From assembly GCA_017558775.1 (NCBI GenBank), contig JAFYTP010000089.1, forward strand, positions 1-62,469: DNA of 62,469 bases. The letters run 5' to 3'. The DNA is from Bacteroidales bacterium (GTDB lineage Bacteria > Bacteroidota > Bacteroidia > Bacteroidales > UBA932). Below the pieces are notes generated by a model. That model saw nothing but the letters and a program-made list of their open reading frames with translations. It did no database searches and was not told the origin of the DNA. The translations under genes were made by a program, and so were the position numbers. This document shows positions 17,346 to 26,604 of this stretch, one piece after another (position 1 is the stretch's first letter; the number at the start of each line of letters is the position of its first letter).

Positions 17346-18640
17346 GGCCGGAGGAACTGGAGATCATGGCTCCGGCGGGGAGCTTCGAAAGTCTCACCGC
17401 CGCCGTCCAGGGAGGTGCCGATTCGGTCTATTTCGGCATCGGCCATCTCAATATGCGGTCCCATTCCGCGAACAACTTCGCGGCGGAGGACCTGCCGGAA
17501 GTGATGCGGATCTGCCGCGCCTATGGACTCAAGGCCTATCTCACCCTGAACATCACCCTGTACGGTGAAGAACTGGACGAGGCCCGCCGCGTGCTGGATC
17601 TCGCCAAGGAGACGGGCGTGAACGCCGTCATCGCCTCCGACATGGCCTGCATCCTGTATGCCCGCAGCATCGGCCTGGAAGTCCATATCTCCACCCAGCT
17701 CAGCATTTCCAACGTGGAAGCCCTGCGCTTCTACGCCCAGTTCGCCGATGTCGTCGTCCTCGCGCGGGAACTGCGCCTGGAGCAGGTGAAGGAAATCCAC
17801 GACGCCATCGTCAAGGAACATATCACCGGCCCGTCCGGGAACCTCGTCCGCATCGAAATGTTCGCCCACGGAGCCTTCTGCATGGCCGTTTCCGGCAAAT
17901 GCTACCTCTCCCTCGCCGCTTACGGTGAAAGCGCCAACCGCGGCGCCTGCATGCAGGTCTGCCGCCGGGGCTACCATGTCACCGACGAGGAAACCGGCTT
18001 CGACCTGGTGGTGGACAACAAGTACATCATGTCCCCGAAGGACCTGTGCACCATCGAGTTCATGGACAAGATCATCGAGTCCGGCGTGAAGGTGTTCAAG
18101 ATCGAGGGACGCGCCCGCGCCGCCGATTACGTGAAGCGGGTCTCATCCTGCTATCGCCGCGCCGCGGATGCCGTGTGCGATGGGACGTATACTCCGGAAC
18201 TCGCGAAAGAGTTGAAGGCCGAGCTTTCCGGCGTCTTCAACCGCGGCTTCTGGGACGGCTACTACCAGGGCGCGCGTCTCGGGGAGTGGAGCGCCGTCTA
18301 CGGCAGCCAGGCCACCCGCCGGCGGGAATACATCGGCAAGGTCACCAACTGGTTCAACCGCATCAACGTGGCCGAAATCCGCGTCGAGACCGGTACTCTC
18401 CGCACCGGCGACGAAATCGCCTTCATCGGCAAGACCACCGGCTGCGTGGAGATCAAGGTCGATGACATGCGCGTGGACCTCAAACCCGCCGCCGAAGCCC
18501 CCAAGGGCACGTTCTGTTCCGTCGCGATTCCACTGGAGGACCAACCCGTGGACCATGTCAACGAGAACCCCGCGAAAGAGGCGGACGAACGCATCCACCC
18601 CCGTCGCGGGGATAAGGTTTTCAAGTGGGTCGAAGACTAG
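17342..18640 (+). CDS. U32 family protein (TrhP/RlhA-like RNA hydroxylation factor)
   Basis: A 432-residue U32-family protein. The N-terminal TIM-barrel begins ELEIMAPAGSFESLTAAVQGGADSVYFG, and the PROSITE-like U32 signature is present as EMFAHGAFCMAVSGKCYLS, followed by more cysteines (GACMQVC) that probably bind an iron-sulfur cluster. Members once called collagenases (YhbU, YegQ, RlhA) are now known for prephenate-dependent hydroxylation of tRNA or rRNA, which is the most probable role. Which RNA is modified cannot be read here. Its TAG stop is shared base for base with the stop of the convergent gene (CTAG, 18637-18640). Confidence 0.85.
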   Translation: MRPEELEIMAPAGSFESLTAAVQGGADSVYFGIGHLNMRSHSANNFAAEDLPEVMRICRAYGLKAYLTLNITLYGEELDEARRVLDLAKETGVNAVIASDMACILYARSIGLEVHISTQLSISNVEALRFYAQFADVVVLARELRLEQVKEIHDAIVKEHITGPSGNLVRIEMFAHGAFCMAVSGKCYLSLAAYGESANRGACMQVCRRGYHVTDEETGFDLVVDNKYIMSPKDLCTIEFMDKIIESGVKVFKIEGRARAADYVKRVSSCYRRAADAVCDGTYTPELAKELKAELSGVFNRGFWDGYYQGARLGEWSAVYGSQATRRREYIGKVTNWFNRINVAEIRVETGTLRTGDEIAFIGKTTGCVEIKVDDMRVDLKPAAEAPKGTFCSVAIPLEDQPVDHVNENPAKEADERIHPRRGDKVFKWVED

Positions 18641-19398
18641 AACTTCACCACCACTTTTACCGGGAAATGGTCGGAGAGTTCCGCCGTTCCCGCTGTCAGG
18701 ACTTCCGTTGAAATCACCTTCACCTGAGCGGCTTCCTTATAGGCAAAGACGTAGTCGATGCACTTGCGGGGATCCTTGGTGGAGTAGGTGAAGTCCGTTC
18801 CGGAAAGCAGGGTCCAGTTTTCCTGCATCATCCGGATGGTCTCGCTGTCCGGCTCGGCATTGAAGTCGCCACACAGGAACACGGGCTTCTTAGCGCCGGC
18901 GTAAGTTACTTTGAACCAGTCGTTCAGGGCGACCACCTGATGGATCTGGGACAGTTCCCCCGCATAATCCAGATGGACGGAGGCGAAAACGCAGTCATCC
19001 GTCTCCATGACCGCGACGCTCCGGAACTCGGAGCCATCGGACTTCGGCAGGGATATCTTGTAGCTGGCCGTCACCTTGTCACGGGTGATGACCCCGTTGC
19101 CGTAAGCGCCGCCCCGGAAGGGAAAGGCCGATGCGAACTTGTACGACCAGCCGCCCAGCTCCTCCGCCAGATCCTTCAGCTGATAATTGTCATGCCGGCG
19201 GTTGCAACTGTCCAGCTCATTGAGCGCCACGAACGCCGCTCCCGACTCCCGGATGACATCGGCAATCTCAGGGATGCTGTTGTCCACATACTTGGAGAAC
19301 ACGCCCACATTGTAGGAAACGAGGGTGATGGGACCCCGACGTTTTCCGCAGGAGACGAGCGCCAGGCACAGGAACAGGAAAGCGATCGGCTTATTCAT
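18637..19398 (-). CDS. EEP-fold (endonuclease/exonuclease/phosphatase) lipoprotein
   Basis: The last gene of the nine-gene minus-strand locus, 253 residues. The start is set at 19398, where a lipoprotein signal begins (LCLALVSCGKRR, lipobox Cys at 18), and it overlaps the preceding stop by 8 nt. Catalytic residues of the DNase I/sphingomyelinase fold are visible: the Asn in SYNVG, the metal Glu in LNELD, His in SVHLDYAG, CGDFNAEP, and the terminal SDHFPV. The fold cleaves phosphodiesters or phosphomonoesters (nucleic acid, phospholipid, inositol phosphate). The residues after the Cys are basic, not acidic, so I predict periplasmic-side anchoring. In this locus a glycan phosphodiester is a reasonable substrate, but this is inference. 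Confidence 0.8.
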   Translation of the reverse strand: MNKPIAFLFLCLALVSCGKRRGPITLVSYNVGVFSKYVDNSIPEIADVIRESGAAFVALNELDSCNRRHDNYQLKDLAEELGGWSYKFASAFPFRGGAYGNGVITRDKVTASYKISLPKSDGSEFRSVAVMETDDCVFASVHLDYAGELSQIHQVVALNDWFKVTYAGAKKPVFLCGDFNAEPDSETIRMMQENWTLLSGTDFTYSTKDPRKCIDYVFAYKEAAQVKVISTEVLTAGTAELSDHFPVKVVVKF

Positions 19399-21502
19399 GG
19401 ACCAGGCAGAAATGGGAATACAACTTGCGCTCTTTCGATTTGTTGGAAGGACGGTTGACAACGTGGGTGTCGGGATCGCCCTCTCCTTCCACACAAAGCG
19501 TGGTGGAGCCGCCACCATCCATGTTCAGGGCGTACTGGGGATTGAAGTTGTCCCGCAGGAAACGGGTCAGTTCCTTGGCGGTCATGCCTTCGCCCACGCC
19601 TGGCTGGCGGCCGTCCACGACCACCATCAGGAAATGGTTGTCGGCGGTCAGGGCCACGGCGGTCCGGGGATGGCGGACGCCCTGGTGACGGCGGGCGTCC
19701 TCGTAATCATACTTGGTCACGTCCGTCTGGAAACCCGCAAAGCTCTCGCCCACGGGGGAATAATCGTCGATAAGCATCGGGGCGCTGGAGAAGATGTTGG
19801 GCTCCGTGCAATTGGCATAGAAGGTCCGAAGTTCCTCGGTGGTCCTTCCCTTGCCGTAATAGGAGATCCGGATATCGGAACCGTCCACGAAGATGGCCGC
19901 GTCGCTCTTCCAGTTCGGGACACCGGTGGCCATCACGGTGTTGTTGGGCATGCAGGAGAGGTATTCCCCATCGACCTTTAAAACAACGGAACCGGGCTCG
20001 TAGCAGGCGTTCATCGCCACTACGGCGTCGTGCTCCTTGAACACCTCCGAAGTCGGCTTTTCCTTTTCGGTGTAGGTGAACTTGAGCTTATAGCCCGGCT
20101 TCGACATGTCCCAGTCGATGACGTTGATGAACTGCGCGCTGCCGTCGACAGAACCCGCAAACTGGCGGAACAGGATGCCGGGGGCGACTTCCTTGACGGT
20201 CCAGCCCTTTTCTTCAGGGCGATACACGAACTTGGCCGTGCGCTCCTTCAGATAGCCTTTCACATCGTCCCAGCGGTAGTACGGGAAGCCTTCCAAATCA
20301 CCAAGGTGGGCTTCCTCGCCATTGAGGAGAACCTTCACGAGGGGGTCGCCGCTCTTGCCTTTCTTGGGCTGGAAGAACACGTACTGGATGTTCGCCGCCA
20401 TCGGGGAACGGAAGGTCTGGAACCAGTAGACCAGGTCGTCCGGGTTCTCGGGGGCCTCGTCAAAGTGCTCCAGGTTCATGATCATCTCCAGGGCCATCAC
20501 CACGTGGTCGTGGCCGTAGCGGAGGTGCGCGCCGCGCTTGCCGGCGGCAAGCATCTCCGTAGCCTTCTCCACCATGTCGTCCACGATGGACGAACAAGGG
20601 GTCCGATAGGCGAAATACTCGCGGAAACGCTCATAGTTGTCAGTCTCCCAAAGGGTGGCATATTCCTCCACTGTGAAGAAATCCTTCACATCGACACGGA
20701 CATCGGCCGGCAGGCTGTTCATGCCGGCGACGAACATATACAAATCGAAGAAAGCGTCGTACGGATTCCGCAAACCCAAAGCCGCATCCGTGTTCTTGAA
20801 GAGGCGGGCAAGGACGTCCTTGTAGTTCGGGAAATGACGGAAGAAGAAGCTCTCGGAAGACTCGCCATACGGGAAGGCATACTCCGGGCCCTGATACTTG
20901 AATGGGTTCGAACCCATGTTGGGGCGCGTCGCCTGGATGTCCGTAATTCCCTGATGCTCATAGACCTTGGTCTCCGGCGACAGGCGGGAAAGCGCCGCGC
21001 AGCAGGAGGACATGCTCATGATGGAGCGGACCGAGGCGGACGAGCAGGCATCGACCATGCTCCCCTTGCCGAACACGGTCGGGAAGGACTGGACCATCGT
21101 CCGGGCGATTTCCTGATGCTGGTTCCAGCCGATTTCAGTCAGGTCGCCCACGCGGTACTGCACATAGTCCCAGAAAGGCTCGAGCTCATTCAGGAGGGCC
21201 TCACCCTTCGGGGTCAGGTTTCCCTGCTTCCGGCCTTCGGAAAGCATGTTCAGGATGACGGTATAGGCGTCGGAAGTATAGGCATAGCGGGAGCCGTGCC
21301 GGCCGTAATGGCTGATGTAAACGGCCTCGTAGCCCTTCGGAACAGGCGTGGAAGCCTTGGGCGAAAAGTCATACACGCAGTCCAGGCCGGAGGACTTGTT
21401 CCAGTCGGCGCGGACTTCTTCCCGTACGCCGAGGCGCTGGGCGCCGGCGGAAACGCTCCAACCCAGGAGCGGAACGAGAAGCAAGATCAGGTATTTTTTC
21501 AT
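19391..21502 (-). CDS. Histidine phosphatase fused to a phosphodiester glycosidase (NAGPA/DUF2233)
   Basis: A 703-residue two-enzyme fusion. After a type I signal peptide (MKKYLILLLVPLLGWSVSAGA), residues about 25-420 form a clade-2 histidine phosphatase related to MINPP/acid phosphatases: RHGSR at 68-72 carries the nucleophilic His69, and HD at 331-332 provides the proton donor. Residues about 425-703 form a NAGPA domain: AMNACY at 496-501, PMLIDD at 575-580, HPRTAVAL at 611-618, VVVDGRQ and NMDGGGSTTL at 660-669. NAGPA removes GlcNAc from GlcNAc-1-P-6-Man diesters, leaving a phosphomonoester that the phosphatase half could then remove. The start is ATG 21502, not the upstream TTG at 21517, because the signal peptide then has the usual length. 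It begins 11 nt after the agp-like stop and is predicted periplasmic. Confidence 0.85.
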   Translation of the reverse strand: MKKYLILLLVPLLGWSVSAGAQRLGVREEVRADWNKSSGLDCVYDFSPKASTPVPKGYEAVYISHYGRHGSRYAYTSDAYTVILNMLSEGRKQGNLTPKGEALLNELEPFWDYVQYRVGDLTEIGWNQHQEIARTMVQSFPTVFGKGSMVDACSSASVRSIMSMSSCCAALSRLSPETKVYEHQGITDIQATRPNMGSNPFKYQGPEYAFPYGESSESFFFRHFPNYKDVLARLFKNTDAALGLRNPYDAFFDLYMFVAGMNSLPADVRVDVKDFFTVEEYATLWETDNYERFREYFAYRTPCSSIVDDMVEKATEMLAAGKRGAHLRYGHDHVVMALEMIMNLEHFDEAPENPDDLVYWFQTFRSPMAANIQYVFFQPKKGKSGDPLVKVLLNGEEAHLGDLEGFPYYRWDDVKGYLKERTAKFVYRPEEKGWTVKEVAPGILFRQFAGSVDGSAQFINVIDWDMSKPGYKLKFTYTEKEKPTSEVFKEHDAVVAMNACYEPGSVVLKVDGEYLSCMPNNTVMATGVPNWKSDAAIFVDGSDIRISYYGKGRTTEELRTFYANCTEPNIFSSAPMLIDDYSPVGESFAGFQTDVTKYDYEDARRHQGVRHPRTAVALTADNHFLMVVVDGRQPGVGEGMTAKELTRFLRDNFNPQYALNMDGGGSTTLCVEGEGDPDTHVVNRPSNKSKERKLYSHFCLVHE

Positions 21503-21513
21503 GGTAATAATGG

Positions 21514-22830
21514 TCAAAAGGTTTCGTACAGGTCGATGGCTTCGGTAAACCGGGCCTCCAGGTCGGACAGGAGGTACAAACCATCGGCGTTGGGCGTCAG
21601 GCCCTCAAGCCGCAGGGGCAGGCTCATCGGCGGGCAGTCCGGCCCCAGGACCAAGATGCCGCGGAGCTGGTCGGCCGAAGCATAGACCAGCCAGAGATCG
21701 GCATACATCCGGCCGTCGCGGCCGAGCCACTTCTCGAAGACGACCTTGCCGCCGATCGGGGTTTTGGTCTCGATGGCGCCGGGGGCCGAATAAGGCTCCG
21801 CGCGGAGCGCCGCAAGGACACTGCCGATATTGGAGTCATGGCCGCAGAGGAACGTGAATTTCCGACCGGGTTCCCGGAGTTCGGAAAGGAGTTCCTGCAG
21901 CATCGGATGCGCCACGTTCACCGCCATGGTCGGCAGGCCGAAAAGGATGTCCTGATACCGGTCCTTGATGGAGGCGATATCCTCCCAGTCCTTCCGGGTC
22001 AGGTTGTGTCCGAAAGCGGCTTTCCGGTCATCGGGTTCTTCATAGTATTGGAGCGTCAGGGCGTCGGAAGCGGAACAGGCCAGCTTCAGGCCACCGCTCA
22101 TGCCCGGCTCATTGTTCAGCAGGAAACTGACGGCCGTAGGAATCGAGATGAAGGCGGTCGTATCGTTCCGGCCGGCCGGGCTGGCCTTGATGTCCAGCAC
22201 CTTCTCCATCAGCGCATACTGCCGCTTCAGCGGTCCCTCGGGGGTGCCCATCGCGTAGAGTTCCTCCAAGGCCTTCGACAGGCACGCGTCGGAATCCTTC
22301 GTAATCTGCGGGTTGAACACCGGGTCCATCGTCCCCAGCGGAGCGTGCTGCTCCACGACGATATCGGCCATCGGGAACATCCCAGCGGCGAACATCCGGG
22401 CCGTAGCGCGGGTGCGCTGGATGGAATTGGCATAGAACCGGACAGTCCCCTCCTCCGGCACGGCGTACTTGGGGAAGAATCCCTCCTTCACCAGCCACTC
22501 CCGGAAGAATTGGCCCATCTCCGCCTCCAGCGCGCCGCCCTTCAAGGACAGTTCGCCGGGGGCCGATGTCCACGAGAACCACTCGTGCGGCGTGATCCGC
22601 GACAGCACAGATCCGGGGCCGCTGATGGGCGACCGGATGTTGTGCCGACTCAGGATCACCATCTCGTCCAGCGCGTAACGGTCGGAGAAGCCGTCGGGAC
22701 GGACCATGAATCCCTTCGAAGCCGTTTCCGCAGTCCCCGGTGCGAGCCGGGGACTGCAGGCGGCAAGAAGAAGGAACGTAATAAGAAGGCAGATTCTGCC
22801 CACTATGGGTGTATCAAGTCTACGCTTCAT
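21514..22830 (-). CDS. Glucose-1-phosphatase-like histidine acid phosphatase, lipoprotein
   Basis: A 438-residue clade-2 histidine phosphatase that resembles Agp more than AppA phytase. The catalytic motif is SRHNIRSP (His63; Agp has RHNLRAP), and the C-terminal block GHDSNIGSVLAAL (His331, Asp332), with TPIGGKVVFEKW and YASADQLR further on, follows the E. coli Agp pattern segment by segment. It has a lipoprotein signal (FLLLAACSPRL, Cys25); no acidic residues follow the Cys, so it is probably periplasmic. It would strip phosphate from sugar phosphates. It overlaps the SGNH gene upstream by 4 nt and is 11 nt from the fusion gene. Confidence 0.88.
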   Translation of the reverse strand: MKRRLDTPIVGRICLLITFLLLAACSPRLAPGTAETASKGFMVRPDGFSDRYALDEMVILSRHNIRSPISGPGSVLSRITPHEWFSWTSAPGELSLKGGALEAEMGQFFREWLVKEGFFPKYAVPEEGTVRFYANSIQRTRATARMFAAGMFPMADIVVEQHAPLGTMDPVFNPQITKDSDACLSKALEELYAMGTPEGPLKRQYALMEKVLDIKASPAGRNDTTAFISIPTAVSFLLNNEPGMSGGLKLACSASDALTLQYYEEPDDRKAAFGHNLTRKDWEDIASIKDRYQDILFGLPTMAVNVAHPMLQELLSELREPGRKFTFLCGHDSNIGSVLAALRAEPYSAPGAIETKTPIGGKVVFEKWLGRDGRMYADLWLVYASADQLRGILVLGPDCPPMSLPLRLEGLTPNADGLYLLSDLEARFTEAIDLYETF

Positions 22831-23513
22831 TTCGTATGGTTGCTAAGAACCTTTTTCAAAATCGGCTGGATGACGCCCTCCATGGCCGTATAACCCGCCG
22901 CGTTGGGATGGATAGAATCCCGCTGATACGCTTTCTTCAAGCCCTTCGCGTCATCGACCAGCACCGAATAGTAATCGGCATACGGAATCCCTTCCGCGGC
23001 AGCCCAACTCTTGATCATCCCGTTGAGCTCGATGATTCTGTCCTCCGGACGGAAATCGGGCAGTTTCGGGAAAGAGTTGGAGGGCGGAACGGAGCCCACG
23101 ATAACATCGATATGAGCCTTGCGGGCCATCTCGGCCATCTTCTTGATACGCTCCAGGATGCTCTCGGAATCATAGGCGGCGATGTCGTTGGTGCCGCCTT
23201 CGATGACTACGCAGTAAGGGTCCAGGTCGATGACATCCTGCTGGAAACGGGCCAGCATATCCGTTGTCTTGTTACCGCTGATACCCTTGCCAACGTAACT
23301 GTTGGACTGGAAGAACGTGGGATGTCCCACGCCCTCCCGGTCCCAGTTCCAGGTGATGCTGTCGCCGATGAATACGGCCGCCGGACCCTTGTGGGAACCG
23401 TCGAGCACCACCGGTTTTTCCGGCTCGGGAAGCTCCCGGGCAGGATCCTTCTGACAGGAAAGCGCCAGAAGCACCCCTGCCAAAAGGACCGGCCAGGAAA
23501 AACGTATCATCAT
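22827..23513 (-). CDS. SGNH/GDSL hydrolase lipoprotein
   Basis: A 228-residue SGNH-fold esterase. The lipobox is LLALSCQKD with an acidic residue soon after the Cys, as in surface-exported Bacteroidota lipoproteins. Catalytic blocks are FIGDSITWNW (Ser), KGISGNKT, GGTNDI, and DSIHPNAAGY (Asp and His). It is a distant relative of the SGNH hydrolase at 5216-5881. In a glycan locus such proteins usually remove O-acetyl or other acyl groups so that later enzymes can act. It is 18 nt after the NAGPA gene and overlaps the phosphatase gene. Confidence 0.85.
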   Translation of the reverse strand: MMIRFSWPVLLAGVLLALSCQKDPARELPEPEKPVVLDGSHKGPAAVFIGDSITWNWDREGVGHPTFFQSNSYVGKGISGNKTTDMLARFQQDVIDLDPYCVVIEGGTNDIAAYDSESILERIKKMAEMARKAHIDVIVGSVPPSNSFPKLPDFRPEDRIIELNGMIKSWAAAEGIPYADYYSVLVDDAKGLKKAYQRDSIHPNAAGYTAMEGVIQPILKKVLSNHTK

Positions 23514-23531
23514 GAATTGGTTGGTTTTTTC

Positions 23532-24638
23532 TTATTTCTTGAGGATCACGAAATGGACGTTGCGCTTCCGCTCGCCCGCGTGATCATACGTATTGTTATC
23601 GCAAGGATAATTTACCACATGGGTGTCAGGATCGCCTTCGCCCTTGACGCAGAGCGTGGAGGAACCGCCGCCGTCCATATTCAGGGCGTACTGCGGGTTG
23701 AACCACTTGACCAGGAACTTGGTGAGTTCGTAGGCGTTCATGCCCTGGCTTTTCTGCCTGCCGTCCACCACGAACATGATGAAGTGGTTGTTCTCCGTGA
23801 GCGCCACCGCGGTGCGGGGGTGCTTCACCCGCTGATGATGGTTCAGATCTTCGGACTTCAGCTTATTCGCCTGCGTCAAGGAGAGCGACATGTTGCAGAA
23901 GGTCTCCCCGACCGGCTCGTAGTCGTCGATCAGCATCGGCGCGCTGGAGATGATATTCGGAATACTGCCAGCAAGGCTGGAGTAATACTTCCGCTGCATC
24001 GAAACCGCCTCGGCATAGCTCTTTCCTTTGATGTCCTTGATCTTGCCGTCGCGCGCAGGAGAACCCGCGAAGATGATGCCCAGACCACGTTCGCCATCGG
24101 AAGTGAATGCTGCCTCGCTCTTCCAATTGTCGACACCGGTATCGCCGATGGTGATATTCGGAATCTGATATTTCGTGCTTCCGTCCACACGGACGAAGAT
24201 GGATTTCACCTCGTAATTGGCGTTCATCGCCGCAATCGTGTTGCTGTTCAGCTTGAAAGCGTCAGACACCACGACCGTGGGCTCCGTAAAGAGCAGCTTC
24301 GCCTGATACTGGGTCTTGTTCAAGTCCAGGTCGATCACGAACACTTCCTCATGCACACCGGTAATGTCATCCTTGCCCGAGAAGGTGTAATAAACGACAC
24401 CGTCATCAATGGTCTTTTCAGTCCAGCCTGCGCCGGACGGCTTGACCACTTTGCCGCGGTTGGCATCCCAGGGATGGGTTTCCGTACCTCCACCGTTTCC
24501 TCCCTGTTCTCCCCCCTGTTCTCCCCCGTTGGGATTCGGAGGCGGAGGGAGCGGAAGAGGATCCTTGCCCCCGCAACCGGTTAGTAGCAGCGGGGGGAGG
24601 ATCGCAAGAAAGATAATTAACGCTTTTCGAAGATTCAT
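23532..24638 (-). CDS. Phosphodiester glycosidase (NAGPA/DUF2233) lipoprotein
   Basis: A 368-residue surface-type lipoprotein (lipobox LLLTGCGGKD, Cys22), then a flexible linker rich in Pro and Gly with repeated GGEQ units (residues 38-51), then a complete NAGPA domain at about 80-368. Conserved residues match those of the C-terminal half of the fusion at 19391: AMNANY, APMLIDDYEPVGETF, HPRTAVAL at 273-280, VVDGRQ and NMDGGGSSTL at 320-329. The human homologue uncovers mannose-6-phosphate by removing GlcNAc from its phosphodiester. The Asp after the Cys region predicts display on the cell surface, so this may be the first enzyme to meet the substrate. A single base separates it from the preceding stop. 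Confidence 0.88.
   Translation of the reverse strand: MNLRKALIIFLAILPPLLLTGCGGKDPLPLPPPPNPNGGEQGGEQGGNGGGTETHPWDANRGKVVKPSGAGWTEKTIDDGVVYYTFSGKDDITGVHEEVFVIDLDLNKTQYQAKLLFTEPTVVVSDAFKLNSNTIAAMNANYEVKSIFVRVDGSTKYQIPNITIGDTGVDNWKSEAAFTSDGERGLGIIFAGSPARDGKIKDIKGKSYAEAVSMQRKYYSSLAGSIPNIISSAPMLIDDYEPVGETFCNMSLSLTQANKLKSEDLNHHQRVKHPRTAVALTENNHFIMFVVDGRQKSQGMNAYELTKFLVKWFNPQYALNMDGGGSSTLCVKGEGDPDTHVVNYPCDNNTYDHAGERKRNVHFVILKK
24486..24527 (-). repeat. GGEQ-coding tandem repeat in the NAGPA linker
   Basis: Short in-frame repeats (plus-strand unit about ctgttctcccc) encode GGEQGGEQGGNGGG between the lipobox and the catalytic domain. The unit could change in number by slippage without breaking the frame only if whole 9- or 12-base units are gained or lost. 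Confidence 0.6.
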
Positions 24639-24639
24639 G

Positions 24640-26592
24640 CTATCTGAGTTTAGGTGTATCGCCGCTGAAGTCCCAGATCTCAGCGCTCCAGCCGATACGC
24701 TGAGCCACCTGGCTGAGGGTCTCGCCGGAGGCGGAGGCCTTGCCGTGGTAACCGAAAGCGTAGTTGCCGGCGCCCGGAGTCATCGGGTGTTCAGGGTCGG
24801 CGTCCTCCTGGTCGAACGGCTCATAGCCGCCGGCCGTCATGTTCGCTTCGCAAAGACTGAAGTCCATGTCCACCTTGCGGACGCAGCCCACCAGGTAGTT
24901 CTTGAAGGCCGTCTGGCCCACCACGGTGGCGCTTCCGTAATGCTCGACCGCGTCGGGCACGAAGTCGGAACTGAGCTTGTCGTTCCAGGCGATGCAGTAC
25001 TCGATGTGGTTCTGCGGATCCTGGTTCGTGCAGTTGTTCTTGTTGGACTTCTGGCCAGCCACGGCGCGACCGACGATACCACCATAGATGAACTGGGTGG
25101 TCACGGTCGCGGTGGAGTAGCAGTTGATGATGGAGCTGCCGGTCGCCACCAGGTCGCCGCAGATACCGCCGGCGATGGAAGCCGAGGTGACCACGGAACC
25201 GGCCGTCCAGCAGTCGCTGACCTGCACGCCCGCACCGGCATCCAAGCCGAACAGGCCGCCGACCATCTGGCCCTTGGCGTCGATGACGACGTCAGCGGAG
25301 CTTCTGGTGATGGTGCACTCGCGGGCCGTACCGAACAGACCGCCGACGTTGTTGCCGGCCGAGCTGGTGACGGTGCCCTGGACATGGACATTGTCCACTT
25401 CACAAGGCTTTCCGCCCGTTCCGCCGTAGCCGCCCAGGATGCCGCAGCCCTTGGTGGAGGCATTGATGGTCGCGTTCTTGAAGGTCACGTCGTGGCACTT
25501 GCCGAACAGCACGCCGAAGAAGCTCGGGTAGGAAGCGGCAGAGCAGGTGAAGTTGGAGATGGTATGGCCGTCGCCGTCGAAGTCGATTTCCTTGTCATAC
25601 GGGCTGGCCGCATTGACAGGCTCCCACTCCATGCCGGTCATGTCGATGTCGGCGCCCAGCTTGAACCAGCGCTTCTCACCGGCGGCGAGGTCATCCTTCA
25701 TATAGCCGAGCTGCTCGGCGTTCATGATCACCCAAGGCTTGGCCTCGGTGCCCTTGCCGGAAGCATAGTGGCTCGGATAGACCCAGCCCTTGGCGTCGGG
25801 GGTGAAAGTGTTCACCTTACCACTCATCAGGGTGGCTTCCTTGGTGAAGACGACTTCCTTCTCGATGGAGTTCTTGTCGGTCTTCACAGCCACGGTCAGG
25901 GCGGCGTCGGCAGGGACCACAACCTCGTTCCAGGAAGTGGTCATCCAGGCCGTGACGATGTGGTCCGCGGCCAGGGTGGCGTCCGTCAGTTCGAGTTCCA
26001 GCTTGTTCACCTTCGCGTCGCCGTTACCCTTGTAGAACAGCGGGGTGTCGGAGGAGAGGGTGATGTGGCTCACGGCGTTCACAGTGTCCGGCAGGGCCAG
26101 GACCATCTTGATGACGCCCGTCTGACGGAGGGCGCCCTTGTGCTCCGCGGCCCACTCGGGGCTGAAGGAGAAGCTCAAGTATTCATCGACATTGTCGAGG
26201 GAAGCCGCGTACTGGACGTGGTCCACGGAACCGTTCCCGTTCTGGGCCTGCTTGCTCCAATCGGCGCTGGCGGCCTTTTCGCCCGGGTACAGGATGGTGA
26301 ACTTTTCGCCCTTCACAGGCTTGCCGACGAACTCGGCGTACTTGCCTGAGAAGCCCTCCTTGATGGAGAAGACCTGGGAGTCCTCCTCACCGACGACGGT
26401 GAGCTTGTCACCGGCCGACCAGGACCAGGAGAAACCCACGCTGGCGCCAACTCTGGTGTCATCCTCAGGAATGCGGGCCGTGATGGTGATCAGGTCCGAA
26501 CCGTCCTGCGGGGCCGGCAGTTCCTTCACTTCCTTGTTGCAGGAGACGAGGGCCGCACCGGCGATCATTGCTGCGAGATATATCTTTTTCAT
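24640..26592 (-). CDS. Fimbrillin-like/GLUG-repeat surface lipoprotein
   Basis: A 650-residue lipoprotein (AALVSCNKEVKE, Cys18, acidic residues after it: surface type). Residues about 30-280 resemble the fimbrillin/Mfa-like family (ITARIPEDDTRVGAS, then alternating strands). Residues about 285-650 are a beta-solenoid of GLUG-type repeats, for example VGGLFGTARECTITRS and VGGLFGLDAGAGVQVSDC. The C-terminal 45 residues (NYAFGYHGKA to IWDFSG) recur in the next gene. By position after susCD it would be a surface glycan-binding protein, but binding is inferred only. Confidence 0.75.
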   Translation of the reverse strand: MKKIYLAAMIAGAALVSCNKEVKELPAPQDGSDLITITARIPEDDTRVGASVGFSWSWSAGDKLTVVGEEDSQVFSIKEGFSGKYAEFVGKPVKGEKFTILYPGEKAASADWSKQAQNGNGSVDHVQYAASLDNVDEYLSFSFSPEWAAEHKGALRQTGVIKMVLALPDTVNAVSHITLSSDTPLFYKGNGDAKVNKLELELTDATLAADHIVTAWMTTSWNEVVVPADAALTVAVKTDKNSIEKEVVFTKEATLMSGKVNTFTPDAKGWVYPSHYASGKGTEAKPWVIMNAEQLGYMKDDLAAGEKRWFKLGADIDMTGMEWEPVNAASPYDKEIDFDGDGHTISNFTCSAASYPSFFGVLFGKCHDVTFKNATINASTKGCGILGGYGGTGGKPCEVDNVHVQGTVTSSAGNNVGGLFGTARECTITRSSADVVIDAKGQMVGGLFGLDAGAGVQVSDCWTAGSVVTSASIAGGICGDLVATGSSIINCYSTATVTTQFIYGGIVGRAVAGQKSNKNNCTNQDPQNHIEYCIAWNDKLSSDFVPDAVEHYGSATVVGQTAFKNYLVGCVRKVDMDFSLCEANMTAGGYEPFDQEDADPEHPMTPGAGNYAFGYHGKASASGETLSQVAQRIGWSAEIWDFSGDTPKLR

Positions 26593-26604
26593 ACCGGATC
26601 GTGT

